NCBI GenBank assembly: GCA_013823245.1
Contig: PNLU01000016.1
Location: 1 to 45,060 of the forward strand
Reading direction: 5' to 3'
Length of the DNA: 45,060 bases
DNA from: Alcanivorax sp.
Lineage (GTDB): Bacteria > Pseudomonadota > Gammaproteobacteria > Pseudomonadales > Alcanivoracaceae
In this document: in pieces, positions 14,285 to 22,937 of the stretch
How positions within the stretch are numbered: position 1 is the stretch's first letter
How the letters are laid out: each line of letters begins with the position of its first letter
Translations under genes and position numbers: made by a program
The notes under the pieces: model-generated
Databases searched by the model: none
What the model was told of the DNA's origin: nothing
What the model saw: only the letters and a program-made list of their open reading frames with translations

Positions 14285-15565
14285 TCAGAAACGATAGCTC
14301 AACTGCGCCGACAACCCATGCACATCGGTACTGAAGGTACCGCTGTACGCAGGCTGCAGACCGGTCGGATTATCCTGGTCCACCGTGGCATCGCTTTCCC
14401 ACAGATAGGCATAACCCAGGTCCAGGGTCAGGTCCGGGTTGGGAGACCAGCCCGCACCAATTGCCAGCACCTTACGATGGCCGTAAGGCACACGCACGCC
14501 GCGGTCTTCACTGGTGGCGGGTGATTCGTCCAGCGCGAAACCTGCACGCAGCATCCACTGTTCGTCCAGTTGATAAGATGCGCCCACCGATACCGCAAGC
14601 GTGTCGCGGAACAGAATGTCTTCCGACGTGACGGCCAATGCGCCCTGTGCGCCTTCGTTTTCTACATCGATACGTTGCAGTCGGCTCCAGCGTGTCCATA
14701 CCGCACCGCCGTGCAGTGTCCAGCGCTCATCCAGCGCGTGGCTGACCGAGGCTGCGACATGTTCCGGTGTAGTGAAGTCCAGTTGTGCGTCGTAGCGGCC
14801 ATCCACCAGGCCCGTGCTCGGGCCCGCTGCGGCAGGCATGCCGCTGAGCGTGGTGTGTCCTTCCAGGGTGTAATCCACTTTTGAGTAGTAGGTCAGGCCC
14901 ACCGTGGTGCCGTCGAGCACTTCGGCCATGATGCCCAGGTTATAGCCATAGCCATAATCATCCCCGGTGCTGCTCAGCGTCGCGTCTTCCGTGCCACCGA
15001 AAGGCGTCGTCAACAGGTTGTTGCGCAGGGTGCCGTCGATACGGTTGAAGGTCACCCCCGCCCCGGCGGAAATACGATCATTGAAGCGATAGCTGACGGT
15101 CGGCTGCACGGTGATGACACGCACCTCGGTTTCCAGCCCCTGATACCGGCCCTGGAAGGTGTCTTCATAATCGGCATGACCACCAAAGGGCACGTAGGCG
15201 CCGATACCGAAGTGCCAGCGATCATCAATGGGTGTGACATAGTAGCCAAACGGAATGGTCGAGGTCGGCACCATATTGCCCTGATTGGTGCCAGGTGCTT
15301 CGCCCTGCGCGTCCTTGATGTCGACATTGGGGGCCAGCACGGCGAGACCGCCGCTGACCTGGGCGCGGTTGAGGCGCGACATGCCGGCGGGGTTGCCGTA
15401 CAGGGTGCTGGCATCCAGAGCGGAGGAAGCGCGGCCTGCATAGGCGGTGCCCATACCGCTGGCGCTCTGCTCGTTCAGCGACAGGCCACCAGCCAGGCTC
15501 TGGCCACTGGCCAGGATCAGGGCGCCGGTCAGCGCTGACATGGAAAAAGGATAAATTCTGGACAT
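14285..15565 (-). CDS. fadL: FadL-type outer membrane long-chain fatty acid/hydrocarbon transporter
   Basis: The 426-residue OmpP1/FadL/TodX-family barrel has a signal peptide (residues 1 to about 24) followed by GGLSLNEQSASGMGTAYAG, the N-terminal hatch segment of this family, and STLYGNPAGMSRL with the conserved NPA. It ends in an aromatic residue (SYRF), as expected for BAM-dependent insertion. The protein passively imports hydrophobic compounds across the outer membrane. The start at 15565 is preceded by GGGAG and directly follows a strong leader hairpin. The open frame continues 44 codons further upstream, but those codons do not encode a signal sequence. Substrate (fatty acid or hydrocarbon) is unknown. 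Confidence 0.87.
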   Translation of the reverse strand: MSRIYPFSMSALTGALILASGQSLAGGLSLNEQSASGMGTAYAGRASSALDASTLYGNPAGMSRLNRAQVSGGLAVLAPNVDIKDAQGEAPGTNQGNMVPTSTIPFGYYVTPIDDRWHFGIGAYVPFGGHADYEDTFQGRYQGLETEVRVITVQPTVSYRFNDRISAGAGVTFNRIDGTLRNNLLTTPFGGTEDATLSSTGDDYGYGYNLGIMAEVLDGTTVGLTYYSKVDYTLEGHTTLSGMPAAAGPSTGLVDGRYDAQLDFTTPEHVAASVSHALDERWTLHGGAVWTRWSRLQRIDVENEGAQGALAVTSEDILFRDTLAVSVGASYQLDEQWMLRAGFALDESPATSEDRGVRVPYGHRKVLAIGAGWSPNPDLTLDLGYAYLWESDATVDQDNPTGLQPAYSGTFSTDVHGLSAQLSYRF

Positions 15566-15577
15566 AAGACTCTCCCA

Positions 15578-15599
15578 GCGCCTGCCTGCGAGCAGGCGC
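15578..15599 (-). promoter_or_regulatory. Leader hairpin just upstream of fadL ribosome binding site
   Basis: GCGCCTGC and GCAGGCGC form an 8-base-pair GC-rich stem with a 6-base loop. The stem ends about two bases before the GGGAG of the fadL gene. It could limit ribosome access or protect the mRNA; no regulator is implied by the sequence. Confidence 0.5.
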
Positions 15600-15711
15600 A
15601 CTTCTGGTATTAAAAAAATGTGGATGTGACGTGCAGAAAGTGGCTGCACAAGAATCACAAGGCGCTCCGGCCTTAAAGTGTTGTAGCACTCCAGCATGGC
15701 ATTGTTCTACG

Positions 15712-15726
15712 ACTCAGTCCCTGAGT
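15712..15726. promoter_or_regulatory. Inverted repeat in the fadL upstream region
   Basis: ACTCAG and CTGAGT flank a TCC spacer, about 150 bases before the fadL start in the 248-base region between fadL and rsuA. It could be an operator or a small hairpin. No known regulator site is recognised. Confidence 0.3.
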
Positions 15727-15781
15727 GTTTCACATTGTAACCGACCAAGCGCATGACCGGGCGGTTTCCGGAGAGTGAACT

Positions 15782-15808
15782 GTAAAAAACAGGGAAATGT
15801 GCCCGTGT
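15782..15808 (-). terminator. Possible rho-independent terminator of rsuA
   Basis: On the minus strand, just after the rsuA stop, ACACGGG pairs with CCCTGT through one bulged C, and a run of six T follows. The stem is short (6 pairs), so this is a moderate call. Confidence 0.42.
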
Positions 15809-15813
15809 TCGAC

Positions 15814-16503
15814 TTACTGGAAGGTGTCGATTTCGCTGCGGCTGAGGGCGCGCCACTGGCCTTCCGGCAGGTCAGCATCCAGCGCGACCGCCCCGATGGC
15901 CTCGCGGTGTAACGCCACCACATGGTTGCCTACGGCGGCCAGCATGCGTTTGACCTGGTGATAGCGGCCTTCGCTGATGGTCAGGTTCAGCCGCGTATCA
16001 CTCAACAGCTGAACGCTGGCGGGCCGGGTCGGGGTCGGGTCATCGCGCAGCACCACGCCGACGGCCAGTTGCTCCAGCGCAGCGGGTGTCAGCGGGCGGG
16101 CGACGTCAACCCGGTAGCGCTTCGGGCAGTGGGTGTTGGGGGAGGTAATACGGTGTGACCACTGACCATCGCTGGTCAGCAGCACCAGCCCGGTGGTGTC
16201 CAGATCCAGCCGCCCGGCGCTGTGCAGGTCACGGCGCAGTGCCGTGGGGATCAGGTCGAGCACAGTGCGATGGCCAGGATCGTCGGTGGAGCAGACGACC
16301 CCGGTGGGCTTGTGCAGCATCAGATACTGATGTCCGGGCAGTGCCAGCGGGGCATCGTCCAGGTACACCGTTTCGCCGGAGAGCCTCAGGTTGGCGCGCA
16401 CAGACGCCTGCCCGTCCACGCGCACGGCGCCGCGGCGAATCAGATCCCGCGCCTGACTGCGGGTCAGGCCGGTGGCATGGGCAACGAAGTAATCCAGACG
16501 CAT
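15814..16503 (-). CDS. rsuA: 16S rRNA pseudouridine(516) synthase RsuA
   Basis: The 229-residue protein has an N-terminal S4 RNA-binding domain (MRLDYFVAHATGLTRSQARD), then a pseudouridine synthase domain with the catalytic Asp in GRLDLDTTGLVLLT and the KPTGVVCS block. The C-terminal SEGRYHQVKRMLAAVGNHV segment is typical of the RsuA/RluB/E/F group. Length and S4 arrangement fit RsuA (231 residues in E. coli) better than RluE. The start is the ATG at 16503. The frame is open about 20 codons further upstream without similarity. It is divergent from the thiolase gene. Confidence 0.87.
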   Translation of the reverse strand: MRLDYFVAHATGLTRSQARDLIRRGAVRVDGQASVRANLRLSGETVYLDDAPLALPGHQYLMLHKPTGVVCSTDDPGHRTVLDLIPTALRRDLHSAGRLDLDTTGLVLLTSDGQWSHRITSPNTHCPKRYRVDVARPLTPAALEQLAVGVVLRDDPTPTRPASVQLLSDTRLNLTISEGRYHQVKRMLAAVGNHVVALHREAIGAVALDADLPEGQWRALSRSEIDTFQ

Positions 16504-16638
16504 GGCGCGCATTCTACCGCATCCGCGCATGACCAGGTGTCTGCCCGCCGCGTCACCCCGGGTCATTGTGGCGGGCCATGGGCTGGCAGTAGTCTCCGTG
16601 CATGCGTTTCACGCCAAACCCGATCAGGAGACAAGACC

Positions 16639-17802
16639 ATGGCCACTGCCTACATCGTTGACGCCGTTCGTACCGCCGGGGGGCGCCGCAACGGCCGCCT
16701 GAGCCGCAAGCATCCCGCCGACCTGGGCGGTATCGTGATTGATGCGCTGCTGGACCGCACCGGCGTGCCGCCGGAGAAGGTCGACGACGTTATCTATGGT
16801 TGTGTCAGCCAGGTCGGGCCGCAGACCTTCAATATCGCCCGGACCTCGATTCTCAGCTCGAAGCTGCCGGAATCGGTGCCGGGGGTGTCCATTGACCGTC
16901 AGTGTGGTTCGTCCCAGCAGTCGATTCATTTCGCTGCCCAGGCGATTCTCTCCGGCACTCAGGATCTGGTGATTGCCGGTGGGGTAGAGTCCATGAGCCA
17001 GGTGCCTATCGGTGCGCCGGTGACGGTGGCCAAGGAGCTGGGCAATCCGTTCACGGGTGAAATCAGCAAGCGTTACCCCGGTGAAACCTTCAGCCAGTTC
17101 GTTGGTGCCGAGCGCATGGCGAGCAAGTATGGCGTCACCCGCGAAGAGCTGGCGAAATTTGCCTACGCCAGTCACGTCAATGGTGCGGCGGCCACCAAAG
17201 CTGGCAAGTTCAAGGAAGAGATCATCCCCATTGAAGTGGATATCGAGGGCGAGAAGCTGGTGCATGACACCGACGAAGGTATCCGCTGGGAGCCGGACTA
17301 CGAGGCCATGCTGGGCCTGGAGCCGCTGCAGCCCGGTGGCGTGATTTCGGCCGCCTTCGCCAGTCAGATTTGCGACGGTGCTTCGGCGGTGCTGATCGCC
17401 AGCGAAGCGGCGGTGAAGGAATATGGCCTCAAGCCGCTGGCGAAGATCCACACCATGGCGGTGGTGGGCAGTGACCCGACCATGGTCCTCGAAGGGCCGA
17501 TCCCGGCCACCGAGAAGGTGCTGGAGAAGGCGGGCATGACCATCGACCAGATTGATCTGTACGAAGTGAACGAAGCCTTTGGTTCGGTGCCACTGGCCTG
17601 GGCCAAGGCCATCGGCGCTGATCTGGACAAGCTCAACGTCAATGGCGGCGCCCAGGCGCTGGGGCATCCGCTGGGCGCCACTGGCACCAAACTGATGGCC
17701 ACGCTGATCCACGAACTGCGTCGCCGCGGGGGGCGCTATGGCCTTCTGGCCATCTGCGAGGGGCTCGGCACGGCCAATGCCACCATTATCGAGGTGGTAT
17801 AA
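16639..17802 (+). CDS. Thiolase family protein (acetyl-CoA acyltransferase)
   Basis: The 387-residue thiolase has the nucleophile Cys in SIDRQCGSSQQ, the NEAFGSVPLAW segment, the catalytic His in GGAQALGHPLGATG and the second Cys in AICEGLGTAN, where many thiolases read CxGGG. It catalyses reversible thiolytic cleavage or condensation of acyl-CoAs. It probably acts in fatty acid degradation, since the gene lies near a FadL porin and is followed at 41 bases by an alpha/beta hydrolase. CAGGAG precedes the ATG. Chain-length preference and direction cannot be deduced. Confidence 0.9.
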   Translation: MATAYIVDAVRTAGGRRNGRLSRKHPADLGGIVIDALLDRTGVPPEKVDDVIYGCVSQVGPQTFNIARTSILSSKLPESVPGVSIDRQCGSSQQSIHFAAQAILSGTQDLVIAGGVESMSQVPIGAPVTVAKELGNPFTGEISKRYPGETFSQFVGAERMASKYGVTREELAKFAYASHVNGAAATKAGKFKEEIIPIEVDIEGEKLVHDTDEGIRWEPDYEAMLGLEPLQPGGVISAAFASQICDGASAVLIASEAAVKEYGLKPLAKIHTMAVVGSDPTMVLEGPIPATEKVLEKAGMTIDQIDLYEVNEAFGSVPLAWAKAIGADLDKLNVNGGAQALGHPLGATGTKLMATLIHELRRRGGRYGLLAICEGLGTANATIIEVV

Positions 17803-17843
17803 GGTCTCCGGCTCGCAAGATTGTTTCAGGAAGGACTGAGCCC

Positions 17844-18773
17844 ATGACCGTTGCAATGCCGCTCGCCGCTGCGCACCCTCTGCGCAGCGGCACCGTGACC
17901 ACGCCGCAAGGCATCGAACTGTGCTACGACGAGCGTGGTCCGGAGGACGGCGCACCGCTGCTGTTCGTCATGGGGCTGTCGGCCCAGATGGTGTTCTGGC
18001 CGGCGCCGCTGCTGGATGACCTGGCCTCGCGCGGCTTCCGCGTGATCCGGTTTGATAACCGTGATGTCGGCTTGTCCACCAAGCTGCGTGGCACCATCCG
18101 GCATTCGCCGGGCGCCGCTATTGCCCGTGCCACCCTGGGGTTCAAGGTGCATGCGCCCTATACCCTGCACGACATGGTGGGCGATACCTGTGCTCTGCTG
18201 GATGCGCTCGAGATTGAACGGGCGCATCTGATCGGTGTGTCCATGGGCGGCATGATCAGCCAGTTGATGGCCGCCACCCGGGCGCAGCGGGTCGCGAGCC
18301 TGACCTCAATCATGTCCGGCACCAACAGCCGCTGGCTGCCACCGCCGAAGCCCGCAGCGTTGAAAACCCTGGTAGCGCCCCGTGTGCGCATCGAGAACCG
18401 CGAGCAGTACATCGCTTTCGGTCACGAGATGATGAAGCGCATCGGCGGCACGCTGGATCCGGGCGCCGAGCTGGTCGAGCAGATGTTTGGCGAAAGCTGG
18501 GAGCGCGGCCTCTACCCGCGCGGTATTCGCCAGCAGTTCTTTGCCATCCTGGCCACCGGTGACCTGACCCCCCATGTGAAAACCATTCGTTGCCCCACCA
18601 CGATCATTCATGGCGCCGAAGACCCGCTGATCCGTCCTGCGGGTGGCAAGGCGTCAGCAAAACATATTCCCGGTGCTCGCCTGCACATGATTCCGGGCAT
18701 GGGCCACGACCTGCCGGAGAGTGTGTTGCCGCAGATCGCCGACCTGATCGAAGGCACGGCCCGCCGCGCCTGA
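17844..18773 (+). CDS. Alpha/beta-fold hydrolase
   Basis: The 309-residue hydrolase has the oxyanion-hole region LLFVMGLSAQMVFW, the NRDVGLSTK block, the nucleophile elbow GVSMGGMISQ, an acid in HGAEDPLI and the catalytic His in GMGHDLPE. This set resembles the aclacinomycin methylesterase-like/lipase-like group often annotated simply as alpha/beta hydrolase. No signal peptide is present, so it is cytoplasmic. AGGAAGGA is placed well before the ATG. Co-transcription with the preceding thiolase is likely. The substrate is unknown; an ester or thioester of lipid origin is a guess from context. Confidence 0.82.
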   Translation: MTVAMPLAAAHPLRSGTVTTPQGIELCYDERGPEDGAPLLFVMGLSAQMVFWPAPLLDDLASRGFRVIRFDNRDVGLSTKLRGTIRHSPGAAIARATLGFKVHAPYTLHDMVGDTCALLDALEIERAHLIGVSMGGMISQLMAATRAQRVASLTSIMSGTNSRWLPPPKPAALKTLVAPRVRIENREQYIAFGHEMMKRIGGTLDPGAELVEQMFGESWERGLYPRGIRQQFFAILATGDLTPHVKTIRCPTTIIHGAEDPLIRPAGGKASAKHIPGARLHMIPGMGHDLPESVLPQIADLIEGTARRA

Positions 18774-18786
18774 GGCGCGAGCGCGA

Positions 18787-20052
18787 TCACTCCAGTCGGG
18801 GCGGCTGGCCGTAGCGCCGCCGCTCCGCGATCCACTCCACCTGCGTCTGGGCGGCGCGTTCGCCGTCCATGGCGCCAAGAATCTCGAAGTAATCCTGGCG
18901 GAAGCGATCGGCCATCACGGTGTCGCGCGGGTTGATGCGCACGGCATACACCGTTTGCACATTCTGGTGATCAAAGGCGCGCCATTCCTGCTCATCTTTC
19001 AGCAGTGTGTAGCGATGCCCTTCCAGAGCGCTGATCAGACGTTCGCTATCGAAGCTGCGTGTCCGCTCAACGGCGTCGCGCCATTGGTAAACGATGCTGT
19101 AGGCCGAGGCGGCCGACGTGGACGGGTAGGTCTCGTAGCGTTCGGCAAAGGCATTCACAAAGGCCTGGCCGCGCGGGTAGTCGTAGTGGAAGGGTACGTT
19201 CCAGGTCCAGGGCGAGGCGCCCAGCACGCCAGCCATGATGCCGGGCCCGGCTTGTTCCACCATGCTCAGGGTCAGGTTGGGTACCACGATCTGCATGCGC
19301 CGCGTCAGGCCCATTTCATAGGCAATGCGCATGGCGGTGACCATCTGGTTGCCGAACAGCACCATCACCAGCACTTCGGCATCACTGTCGGCGGCTTCGG
19401 CCAGCGCGGCCTGGATCTGCCGGTAGCGCCCGCCGGGGAAAGGCACCATGGTGCGGCCATGCTCGTCTTCGCTTTCGGTGTCGGTGAAACGGCGCATCGA
19501 TGCTTCGGTGGTGTGGCCCCAGGTGTAGTCCGCCGTGATGTAGAAGTAGCGTTGATCGGCGAAGTGCTCACGCAGGTGTTGCCCCAGCACCCGTGATGAC
19601 ATCCAGGCGTTGTAGCACTCGCGGAACATGTAGCGGTGGCCGTCCTTGCCGGTAGTGTCGTTGGAGTAAGTCAGGGTGCCGAAGTACAGCAGACCGCGCT
19701 CGCGGGCGCGCTGGCCCGCAGCCACGGCGACGGCACTTGAAGATCCGCCGAACAGCATGCGCGCGCCCTGGTCGGCCAGCCGGTCCACGTTGTCGGCGGC
19801 CTGGGCCGGGCGCGAGGCCGTGTCGGCTTCCAGCAGTGTAATGGGGCGCCCCAGTACACCGCCTGCGGCGTTGATCTCATCGATGGCCATCAGCGCGCCA
19901 CGCATCTGCATCAGGCCTTCCTGGCTGTACTCACCGCTACGCGGATAATTGATACCGATAGCCACCGGCGGCGCGGCGTTGACGGTCAGTGAGGCAAGCA
20001 AGGTCAGACCGGCACACAGCAGTGTCGTCAGACCATGGCGGGCATGGCGCAT
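18787..20052 (-). CDS. Periplasmic substrate-binding protein, branched-chain amino acid/amide type
   Basis: The 421-residue protein has a Sec signal peptide (residues 1 to about 27, ending VNA-AP) followed by a type I periplasmic-binding fold: AIGINYPRSGEYSQEGLMQMRG, AIDEINAAGGVLGRPI and LFGGSSSAVAVAAG. These belong to the Leu/Ile/Val and amide/urea binding-protein class (Peripla_BP_6). No permease or ATPase genes adjoin it. It may therefore serve a transporter encoded elsewhere or present ligand to a sensor; both are inference. The start is placed at the ATG with GGGGG upstream. An ATG 13 codons earlier would give a poorer signal peptide. An inverted repeat lies immediately upstream. Confidence 0.8.
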   Translation of the reverse strand: MRHARHGLTTLLCAGLTLLASLTVNAAPPVAIGINYPRSGEYSQEGLMQMRGALMAIDEINAAGGVLGRPITLLEADTASRPAQAADNVDRLADQGARMLFGGSSSAVAVAAGQRARERGLLYFGTLTYSNDTTGKDGHRYMFRECYNAWMSSRVLGQHLREHFADQRYFYITADYTWGHTTEASMRRFTDTESEDEHGRTMVPFPGGRYRQIQAALAEAADSDAEVLVMVLFGNQMVTAMRIAYEMGLTRRMQIVVPNLTLSMVEQAGPGIMAGVLGASPWTWNVPFHYDYPRGQAFVNAFAERYETYPSTSAASAYSIVYQWRDAVERTRSFDSERLISALEGHRYTLLKDEQEWRAFDHQNVQTVYAVRINPRDTVMADRFRQDYFEILGAMDGERAAQTQVEWIAERRRYGQPPRLE

Positions 20053-20068
20053 GATAATTTCCCCCGTT

Positions 20069-20092
20069 CTTGTTGTATCCATACTCAACAAG
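20069..20092. promoter_or_regulatory. Inverted repeat upstream of the binding-protein gene
   Basis: CTTGTTG and CAACAAG are separated by 10 bases, 17 bases upstream of the start codon in a 108-base gap after epmA. The position fits an operator or a leader hairpin. Confidence 0.42.
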
Positions 20093-20160
20093 TACCACGC
20101 GTACTCCTGGCGCCTGTATTAGTCATTGGTAGGGGGATCGGAGCGAAGATCAGGTCAGCA

Positions 20161-21099
20161 TCAGGCGATATCGCCGGGGAAGGCCAGCACCTCGCGGATA
20201 CTGGTGGCGCCCAGTTGGCACATCAGCAGGCGGTCCAGGCCGAGGGCGACACCGGCGCAGTCGGGCAGGCCTTGCGCGAGTGCCGCCAGCAGATAAGGGT
20301 CGGCTCGCATGCCTGGCTGCGCCGCTGCGTCACGGCGCTGCTGATCTGCCTCGAAGCGCCTCGCCTGTTCGGCTGCGTCGGTCAATTCGTGGTAACCGTT
20401 GGCCAGCTCCATGGCACCGAAATAGATCTCGAAGCGTTCAGCCACGATCTCGTTATCCTGATCTGCGCTGGTGCGGGCAAGGGCGGCGGCCCAGCCGGGA
20501 TAGTGACTGACCACGGTCAGCGTGTCGGTGGGCAGGGCGGATTCCACCCGGGTGGCCATCAGGTAGTCCACCAGTGCAGACCGGTCGAGATCGTCGGGTA
20601 AGGGATCGGGGCTGGCGCGATAAAGATCGGTCAGCGGCGCGCGCATCGGATCCAGCCCGGTGACGGCCCGGAACAGGTCACGGAACCGGTGTTGCTGTGC
20701 CGGCGGCTGATCCAGTTGCAGGGCCAGCAGCGCCACGGTTTCGTTGATCAGGGCCTGCAGGTCGAAGCCCGGGCGATACCACTCCAGCAAGGTGAACTCG
20801 GGGTTGTGGCGCTGCCCGGTCTCGCCATCGCGGAAAGCGTGGCTGATCTGGTAGAGGGGGCCGCTGCCTGCCGCCAGCAGCCGCTTCATATGATATTCCG
20901 GCGATGATTGCAGGTAGCCGTAACCGGGCACGGCAATGCAGGGAATGTGCGGGTCTGTCACGCCATGGGCGGCCAGCACCGGGGTGCTGACTTCCAGCAC
21001 ATCACGTTCGGCAAAAAAAGCGCGGATACCTGCATACAACAGCGCCCGGGCCTTGAGGGCCCGGGCGCTGCCGGTGGGTCGCCAGGGGGCGTCGGTCAT
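20161..21099 (-). CDS. epmA: EF-P--(R)-beta-lysine ligase EpmA
   Basis: The 312-residue class II lysyl-tRNA synthetase-like catalytic domain lacks the anticodon-binding domain, the hallmark of EpmA/GenX/PoxA. Motifs include VLEVSTPVLA, SPEYHMKRLLA, NPEFTLLEWYRPG and GVALGLDRLLM near the C-terminus. EpmA attaches (R)-beta-lysine to a lysine of elongation factor P. The ATG overlaps the efp stop by one base (TGATG), so the target and modifying enzyme are translationally coupled. epmB lies divergently on the other side of efp. Confidence 0.94.
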   Translation of the reverse strand: MTDAPWRPTGSARALKARALLYAGIRAFFAERDVLEVSTPVLAAHGVTDPHIPCIAVPGYGYLQSSPEYHMKRLLAAGSGPLYQISHAFRDGETGQRHNPEFTLLEWYRPGFDLQALINETVALLALQLDQPPAQQHRFRDLFRAVTGLDPMRAPLTDLYRASPDPLPDDLDRSALVDYLMATRVESALPTDTLTVVSHYPGWAAALARTSADQDNEIVAERFEIYFGAMELANGYHELTDAAEQARRFEADQQRRDAAAQPGMRADPYLLAALAQGLPDCAGVALGLDRLLMCQLGATSIREVLAFPGDIA

Positions 21100-21668
21100 C
21101 AGCCCTTGACGCGGTTCACGTACTCGCCGGTGCGGGTGTCCACCTTGACCACTTCGCCGGTTTGCACGAACAGTGGTACGCGCACGGTGGCGCCGGTGCT
21201 CAGTTTGGCGGGCTTGCCCCCGGTGCCGGCGGTATCACCCTTGAGGCCTGGATCGGTCTCGATGATTTCCAGCTCAACGAAGTTCGGCGGTGCCACGGCC
21301 AGCGGCGCGCCGTTGTACAGGGTCACGGTGCACAGGTCTTCTTCTTTCAGCCACTGCACGGCATCACGCACGGCGGATTCATCAGCGGGGAGCTGCTCGA
21401 AAGACTCCGGGTTCATGAAGTGCCAGAATTCGCCATCGGTGTAGAGATACTGCATCTCCACGTCCATGACGTCGGCGCCTTCCAGGCTCTCGCCGGACTT
21501 GAAGGTCCTCTCCCAGATCTTGCCGGAGCGCAGGTTGCGCAGCTTGACGCGGTTGAAGGCCTGGCCCTTGCCGGGCTTGACGAATTCGTTCTCGACGATG
21601 GCGCAGGGATCGCCGTCCAGCATGACTTTCAGGCCGGACTTGAATTCGTTGGTAGAATAGCTCGCCAT
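21099..21668 (-). CDS. efp: Translation elongation factor P
   Basis: The 189-residue three-domain EF-P relieves ribosome stalling at polyproline stretches. The loop [10 protein letters not shown] places Lys34 at the tip, the residue modified by beta-lysine in E. coli-type systems (an Arg would indicate the EarP/rhamnose type). The domain I start [14 protein letters not shown] and the C-terminal [22 protein letters not shown] are standard. The ATG at 21668 is used; an in-frame GTG four codons upstream is less likely. EpmA overlaps the 3' end. Confidence 0.96.
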   Translation of the reverse strand: MASYSTNEFKSGLKVMLDGDPCAIVENEFVKPGKGQAFNRVKLRNLRSGKIWERTFKSGESLEGADVMDVEMQYLYTDGEFWHFMNPESFEQLPADESAVRDAVQWLKEEDLCTVTLYNGAPLAVAPPNFVELEIIETDPGLKGDTAGTGGKPAKLSTGATVRVPLFVQTGEVVKVDTRTGEYVNRVKG

Positions 21669-21766
21669 GTACACACCCACAGTGAATCGCGAATAAGGGC
21701 GGCAATGATAACGCAGCAGAGGCAGACTTGGCAGACCATGACGACAACCCGTTCGGGCGGGGTGGT

Positions 21767-22798
21767 ATGAGCGCCGGTGAAGTCCGCCGGATTGCCACCG
21801 GAGCGGACCCGATGGGGACCTGGGAGCAGGTTCAGGCCGATGTCATCACCAGCGTGGAAGCGTTGCTGGCGGAGCTGGGGTTGTCGGCGGCTGATCTGCC
21901 TGCCTCGTTGCGGGCGGCGGCGGATTTCCCGCTGCGGGTGCCGCGCAGCTATGCGCAGCGGATCACCCCGGGCGACCCGGCGGACCCGTTGCTGCGTCAG
22001 GTGCTGGCGGCGCCCGAGGAGGTCCAGCCGGTGCCCGGCTATGGGCCGGACCCACTGGCCGAGGCGGCCCACACGCCGGTGCCCGGTGTGTTGCACAAGT
22101 ATCACGGGCGGGTGCTGCTGGTGGTCACCGGCGCCTGCGCGGTGCATTGTCGGTACTGCTTCCGGCGGCATTTCCCCTACAGCGAGCACATGCCCACCCC
22201 GGAGCGGCTGTCCCGCGCGCTGGACTGGCTGGCGCAGCAAACGGATGTCAGTGAAGTGATCCTGTCCGGCGGTGATCCCCTGAGTCTGAGTGATCGCCGT
22301 CTCTCGGCCTTGATCGAGGCGCTGGCCGCCATGCCGCATCTGAAACGGCTGCGTATTCACAGCCGCCTGCCTGTGGTGATTCCGGGTCGGATGACGCCGA
22401 CGCTGCAGGAGGCGCTGACCAGTCCGCGCTGGCAGAGCGTGCTGGTGCTGCATGCCAATCATGCCCGGGAACTGTCACCCGGGCTGGGCGCGGAGCTGGC
22501 GCCGTTGCGTCAGGCCGGGGTCACGCTGCTGAACCAGGCAGTGCTGTTGCGCGGGGTGAATGATCGGCTGGCGGACCAGGTGGCGCTGAGCGAGGCGCTG
22601 TTTGCCGCCGGCGTGCTGCCCTATTACCTGCATCAGCTGGATCGTGTCGCGGGCGCCGCACATTTTGCCGTGCCGGATCAGGAAGCGCTGGCCCTGCATC
22701 GCGCCCTGCGTGGGCGGCTTCCGGGATATCTGGTGCCGCGCCTGGTGCGGGAGGTGGCGGGCGATGAGGCCAAGACGCCCCTGCATGAGGCGCTGTGA
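21767..22798 (+). CDS. epmB: EF-P beta-lysylation protein EpmB (lysine 2,3-aminomutase-like)
   Basis: The 343-residue radical SAM protein converts (S)-alpha-lysine to (R)-beta-lysine for EpmA. The cluster motif is CAVHCRYC (CX3CX2C) followed by [10 protein letters not shown]. Other family blocks are [60 protein letters not shown] and [10 protein letters not shown]. The start at 21767 gives a length nearly equal to E. coli EpmB (342). An in-frame TTG at 21728 would add 13 residues. It is transcribed divergently from efp across about 98 bases, where both promoters must lie. Confidence 0.93.
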   Translation: MSAGEVRRIATGADPMGTWEQVQADVITSVEALLAELGLSAADLPASLRAAADFPLRVPRSYAQRITPGDPADPLLRQVLAAPEEVQPVPGYGPDPLAEAAHTPVPGVLHKYHGRVLLVVTGACAVHCRYCFRRHFPYSEHMPTPERLSRALDWLAQQTDVSEVILSGGDPLSLSDRRLSALIEALAAMPHLKRLRIHSRLPVVIPGRMTPTLQEALTSPRWQSVLVLHANHARELSPGLGAELAPLRQAGVTLLNQAVLLRGVNDRLADQVALSEALFAAGVLPYYLHQLDRVAGAAHFAVPDQEALALHRALRGRLPGYLVPRLVREVAGDEAKTPLHEAL

Positions 22799-22937
22799 GC
22801 GCTTCTGGTACCTTGGTCATAAAATCGCCAACTCGTTTACAACTTGTGCGCCAGTACCTTAGAGTCGGAGACGTGGAACACAAAAACGTCATAAGCATAA
22901 CAAGGCGATAAGATAATAAACTGTCGGGGATACTGGC

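Noticed and set aside
16222..16638. Extension of the thiolase frame upstream to 16222
   Set aside because: The extension lies over rsuA on the other strand and the ATG at 16639 has CAGGAG and the standard thiolase N-terminus.
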